A stretch of DNA of 54,593 nucleotides from positions 1 to 54,593 of the forward strand of contig JAJRQG010000145.1 in the NCBI GenBank assembly GCA_024280395.1. The letters are read 5' to 3'. The notes beneath the pieces were generated by a model. The model was not told the origin of the DNA. It did not search any database and saw only the letters and a program-made list of their open reading frames with translations. Position numbers and translations under genes: made by a program. Within the stretch, counting starts at the first letter, position 1. The number at the start of each line of letters is the position of its first letter. Source of the stretch: Gammaproteobacteria bacterium. Lineage in GTDB: Bacteria; Pseudomonadota; Gammaproteobacteria; Xanthomonadales; Marinicellaceae. Below, one piece after another: positions 51,177-54,593 of this stretch.

Positions 51177-54100
51177 ATGATAAAATTAATCATGTTTAAA
51201 TTAAAACCAACAAGTAAAATGACTTTTTTGGCATTGTTTGCCTCAAGTTTTTCTGTCTGTGCAGAAACTCAAAATATTGCTGCTTTCAAACAATCCCCTG
51301 CTCAAATTAAAAATCTTGCCAATAATCAAAGTGCATTAATCTTAGCAACGGGTACATTTGACCCAATGATTCAACAGTTGGTATTTGCTGATGCTGATTT
51401 ACTCAATCGATCTTCAGAGAGATATGGGGTCATCCAATTCCACCCGAATAAATCCAACTTTCAATGGTTGTTAGACAATGACTTTGCGGTACTCCAAAGC
51501 ATCCCGAACAATGCATATTTGGTTAATTGGTCAGCTCAAGATAAAAAGCTACTAGAAACCAATCCTGATATTAGATGGTATGGTGCCTTTCAATCAGGAT
51601 ATAAAGTTTCTCCTAATTTATGGATTCAAAATAGGCAGTCACAACCTGTCTACCAACTTTCCATCCACACCTTTAAAGATGTTAATAACTTCAATATAAA
51701 AAATTTAATACAGAAATACTTTAATCAAACCAAACTTGTCAAATCGAATATTCCAGATGGTTACAATCAATATGTCGTAGAAGTTACAGAAAATCAATTG
51801 GACGATGCCATAACAAAACTATCTGTCAATGAAGATATTCAATGGCTGAATATTTATAATCCTCAAAAGTTTTATAATACCGAAGCAGTTTCTGCGACAC
51901 AAGCCACTTCAACTTCAGGAGGATCTGCCAGCAATGATAATTATACTCCTGCGGTAACCCCTATTTGGGATCAAGGAATATATGGCAGTGGTCAGATTGT
52001 AGGAATAGCAGACTCAGGACTGGATCGAAATGAGGATTGGTTTGTTCATCTTGATAAAGGGGCTGGTGTGGTGACGGCAATAACCGATGCAGAAGATGTT
52101 ACCTTGCCCACAGTTGGTACATTGTATCCAAACAATAAAGTCATCGCCTATTGGACCATGCCTGGAGCAGAGGCCTATGACAATGGAAGTTTTCATGGAA
52201 CGCATGTAACGGGTTCTGTTGCAGGAGACAGAGAGGCGAGTATTGGAAGCGGTCCTGCGGGTTCAGTTTCTAGTCCTTCTTCTCCTGGATATGACAATGA
52301 TGATGGCATGGCTCCCAACGCACAAATTCTATTTAATGATATTGGTAGCAGTGGAGGCTTAACAGGGATAAACTCTATTCCCATGTGGCAACAAGCCTTT
52401 GCGGCTGGCGCTGCCATTCATTCGAATAGTTATGGTTCTCAAGTAGGTACTGGCGAGTATATTGGTTCTGATCAACTTGCTGATAGAGCATTAAGAGAGC
52501 TTGATGATATGATTATTCTATTTGCAGCTGGTAACAGTGGTTCGGGTTCAAATACTATTGGTTCTCCAGGGAATGCAAAAAATGTCACGACTGTTGGCGC
52601 ACTGTCTCATGGTAACAGTTCATCTGTTGCTGGTTTTTCAAGTAGAGGACCTACAGATGATGGTCGTCTAAAACCAGATTTATCTGCAACAGGGTCTGGT
52701 ATTGAATCTGCTGCGGGTGATTCAAACAATTCAAGTACCATAGATAGCCCTTCACGCTCTACAAAAAGCGGAACCTCTATGGCCACTCCCATAATTGCAG
52801 GCTCAACAGCTTTGTTGCGACAATATTTTATGGATGGTTTTTATCCATCTGGGACAAAAATAGCAGCCGACTCTGTTACGCCAAGCGGCCCATTAATGAA
52901 GGCCGTTTTGTTAAACGGCACCAATACAGATGGAGGGTTTTTTACTAACAATATTGGTTGGGGACGAGTATGGTTGGAGAATTCTCTATACTTTACTGGT
53001 GACTCCAAAAAATTACGATTCTGGGAAATCACCAATGCTGATGGATTACAAACTGGAGAACAATTTACAACCAGTGTTGCCATCCAAGCAGGAGAAGAGT
53101 TTAGAGCCACTTTGGTTTGGTACGACATCCAAGGGCCAACGGGTTCCGGTGTCACGCTTGTAAATAACTTAGATTTAACCGTTCAACAAGGGGCGAATAC
53201 CTATTTGGCCAATAACTTTACCGCTAACAGTTCAGTAACAACTGGAACAAATGACAACATCAATACAGTTGAACAAGTGAGATTTTCAGCACCGGTTACG
53301 GGCACATATAGCATTATTGTTGATGCGGCCAATATTCCAGGAAACGGAACTTTTGGTTCCAATAAACAGGGATTCGCCTTGGTTGTATCTGGCGATTTGT
53401 CTTCTGGAAACTCAGTCCCTCCTAACCCCATAGGGCCAATTGCATTAACAGCAAATAGCAATGGTTTATCTGGGGTCGATTTGATTTGGTCGGATGTATC
53501 AGCAGATTACGACAGTTATGAAATTTACCGCATACCAGGCTCTTGTGCTACAGCTGATTTAACCAAGCTTAAATACATTGGTGGTTCTAGTATAAATACT
53601 TTTACAGACTCAAACACCATTGGTGGCTTTCAATACAGTTATAAAATTAGAGCGTTTTCTGATGATTTAATCAGTGAATATACCAATTGTATCGATGTTG
53701 TATCCAGCCAATTATGTGATTTACCTCCTGTGTTTAATCAAAACAGTATTGCAGTGGCCTCTAACTTAAATGCATCTTGTCAAATTAATTTGAATTGGCA
53801 GGCCGCTAACAGCAGTTGCCCATCGGCAAACAATGTTCAATACAATGTTTACCGAAGCTCAAACCACAACTTTATTCCTGGTGCCGGTAATTTAATAGCA
53901 ACAACTGGATTGAATGCCACTTCATTTAATGACATTACTGTCATGTCAGGACAACCTTATTACTATGTGATCAAAGCAGAAGACACGACAACAGCTGGCT
54001 CTGGCCCCAATAATGGCAATGAAACATTAGAGGTCAAAGAAATTGCCACAACCGCACTTGGCACATCAACGTTAGAAGGCACATTAATAGATGATGTTGA

Positions 54101-54593
54101 TAATTTATCTATTATGGAATTAAGTTCAGTTTGGTCAATTAGTGCAGAACGTGCATCAAATGGCAGCTTGAGTTATCGCAGTGCAATAGAAGGCAGTAAC
54201 ACCTACCCCTCTAATATCTGTGCAAGAATGCATTCAACGACTTTTTCAATACCATTAGCACCAGCTGCCCCTCCCAATATTACCTATCAATCACGCTTTA
54301 ACATCGAAATTGATTGGGATGGAGCTGTGGTTGAAATATCAACCGATGGTGGTGCCAATTGGGCGGATTTACCACCAAATGGCGGATACCCCAATGATTT
54401 TTCTAGCACAGGCACCCCACCCATAAATATTTGTGGTTATCCTGCTTCACAAGGTGCTTTTAATGGCAATACTGGAGGAGCCTTTGTTTCGGTTACTCAT
54501 GACTTGTCGGCTTATCAAGGACAAACCGTACAAATCAGATGGAGCTTATCGACCGATCCAGGCTCTGAAGAAGAAGGTTTTTATTTGGATGAA
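51177..54593 (+). CDS. secreted subtilisin-like (S8) protease with C-terminal beta domains, 3' end outside window
   Basis: Open from ATG 51177 (or 51192) to the window end, at least 1139 residues. Signal peptide ends near SVCA; a propeptide-like region spans about 30-240. Catalytic triad: D279 in IADSGLD, H340 in FHGTHVTGS, S534 in SGTSMATP; oxyanion Asn in FAAGNSGSG. After a jelly-roll-like domain come two fibronectin-III-like modules (about 750-845, 850-950) and a lectin-like segment (VVEISTDGGANWADL...RWSLSTDPGSEEEGFYLDE). Extracellular protein digestion; could feed the peptidase/hydroxyproline island. Confidence 0.9.
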   Translation, partial: MIKLIMFKLKPTSKMTFLALFASSFSVCAETQNIAAFKQSPAQIKNLANNQSALILATGTFDPMIQQLVFADADLLNRSSERYGVIQFHPNKSNFQWLLDNDFAVLQSIPNNAYLVNWSAQDKKLLETNPDIRWYGAFQSGYKVSPNLWIQNRQSQPVYQLSIHTFKDVNNFNIKNLIQKYFNQTKLVKSNIPDGYNQYVVEVTENQLDDAITKLSVNEDIQWLNIYNPQKFYNTEAVSATQATSTSGGSASNDNYTPAVTPIWDQGIYGSGQIVGIADSGLDRNEDWFVHLDKGAGVVTAITDAEDVTLPTVGTLYPNNKVIAYWTMPGAEAYDNGSFHGTHVTGSVAGDREASIGSGPAGSVSSPSSPGYDNDDGMAPNAQILFNDIGSSGGLTGINSIPMWQQAFAAGAAIHSNSYGSQVGTGEYIGSDQLADRALRELDDMIILFAAGNSGSGSNTIGSPGNAKNVTTVGALSHGNSSSVAGFSSRGPTDDGRLKPDLSATGSGIESAAGDSNNSSTIDSPSRSTKSGTSMATPIIAGSTALLRQYFMDGFYPSGTKIAADSVTPSGPLMKAVLLNGTNTDGGFFTNNIGWGRVWLENSLYFTGDSKKLRFWEITNADGLQTGEQFTTSVAIQAGEEFRATLVWYDIQGPTGSGVTLVNNLDLTVQQGANTYLANNFTANSSVTTGTNDNINTVEQVRFSAPVTGTYSIIVDAANIPGNGTFGSNKQGFALVVSGDLSSGNSVPPNPIGPIALTANSNGLSGVDLIWSDVSADYDSYEIYRIPGSCATADLTKLKYIGGSSINTFTDSNTIGGFQYSYKIRAFSDDLISEYTNCIDVVSSQLCDLPPVFNQNSIAVASNLNASCQINLNWQAANSSCPSANNVQYNVYRSSNHNFIPGAGNLIATTGLNATSFNDITVMSGQPYYYVIKAEDTTTAGSGPNNGNETLEVKEIATTALGTSTLEGTLIDDVDNLSIMELSSVWSISAERASNGSLSYRSAIEGSNTYPSNICARMHSTTFSIPLAPAAPPNITYQSRFNIEIDWDGAVVEISTDGGANWADLPPNGGYPNDFSSTGTPPINICGYPASQGAFNGNTGGAFVSVTHDLSAYQGQTVQIRWSLSTDPGSEEEGFYLDE

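Noticed and set aside
52014-53461. Several minus-strand open frames
   Set aside because: All lie inside the S8 protease gene, which has an intact catalytic triad and continuous frame.

Overview
The window is AT-rich DNA with tightly packed genes, most likely from a marine-type gammaproteobacterium. The grounds are proteobacterial MerR, ArsR, Fur and GntR-type systems, RND/CzcCBA efflux, AlkB, and exported proteins ending in a short 'IFxNGFE'-like tail. The last point vaguely recalls Marinicella/Xanthomonadales-like genomes, but the genus is not provable here. It reads as an accessory region in which metal, metalloid, sulfur and specialised catabolic modules sit side by side.

Layout. 1-132: 3' tail of an IS1595/ISXO2-like transposase. 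171-6011: exported proteins, comprising a Cys/His/Lys repeat protein, a monohaem cytochrome c, a PAS membrane protein, a pair of complementary two-domain multicopper-oxidase proteins, and three His/Asn-rich small exported proteins (one with two DUF3011 domains). 6008-9300 (minus): alpha/beta hydrolase; small CzcI-like protein, porin and dihaem cytochrome c. 9560-12413 (plus): a MerT/MerP-like operon of unusual composition with its own CueR-like MerR regulator. 12433-14802 (minus): mercury resistance merR-merC-merA. 14853-18707: sulfur/persulfide module (YeeE, MFS, metallo-beta-lactamase-fold protein, ArsR-rhodanese fusion).

18809-29119: a catabolic island that I read as use of the two collagen-specific amino acids. 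A hydroxylysine-kinase-like protein and a phospho-lyase-like class III aminotransferase are followed by two M24 prolidase-type peptidases. Then come a complete hydroxyproline route (2-epimerase, D-amino-acid dehydrogenase, DapA-family deaminase, 2-oxoglutarate semialdehyde dehydrogenase) and a GntR/FCD regulator. Two near-identical palindromes, one in each divergent promoter, are candidate operators.

29148-31046: cytochrome c-FTR1 iron permease fusion behind a strong Fur box. 31136-39916 (minus): CzcI-like protein, CzcC, CzcB, CzcA, a P1B-4-type metal ATPase and a DUF1059 protein. 40032-42587 (minus): arsR-arsC-acr3-arsH. 42827-45529 (plus): small exported protein, TrkH, PAP2 phosphatase. 45533-51011 (minus): TetR, membrane fusion protein, an RND pump interrupted by a single-base frameshift, and an AlkB alkane hydroxylase. 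51177-end: a large secreted subtilisin-like protease, cut by the window edge.

The strongest items for follow-up are the collagen amino-acid island with its GntR palindromes, the split multicopper oxidase pair, the MerTP-like operon without a reductase, and the exactly locatable frameshift in the RND gene.
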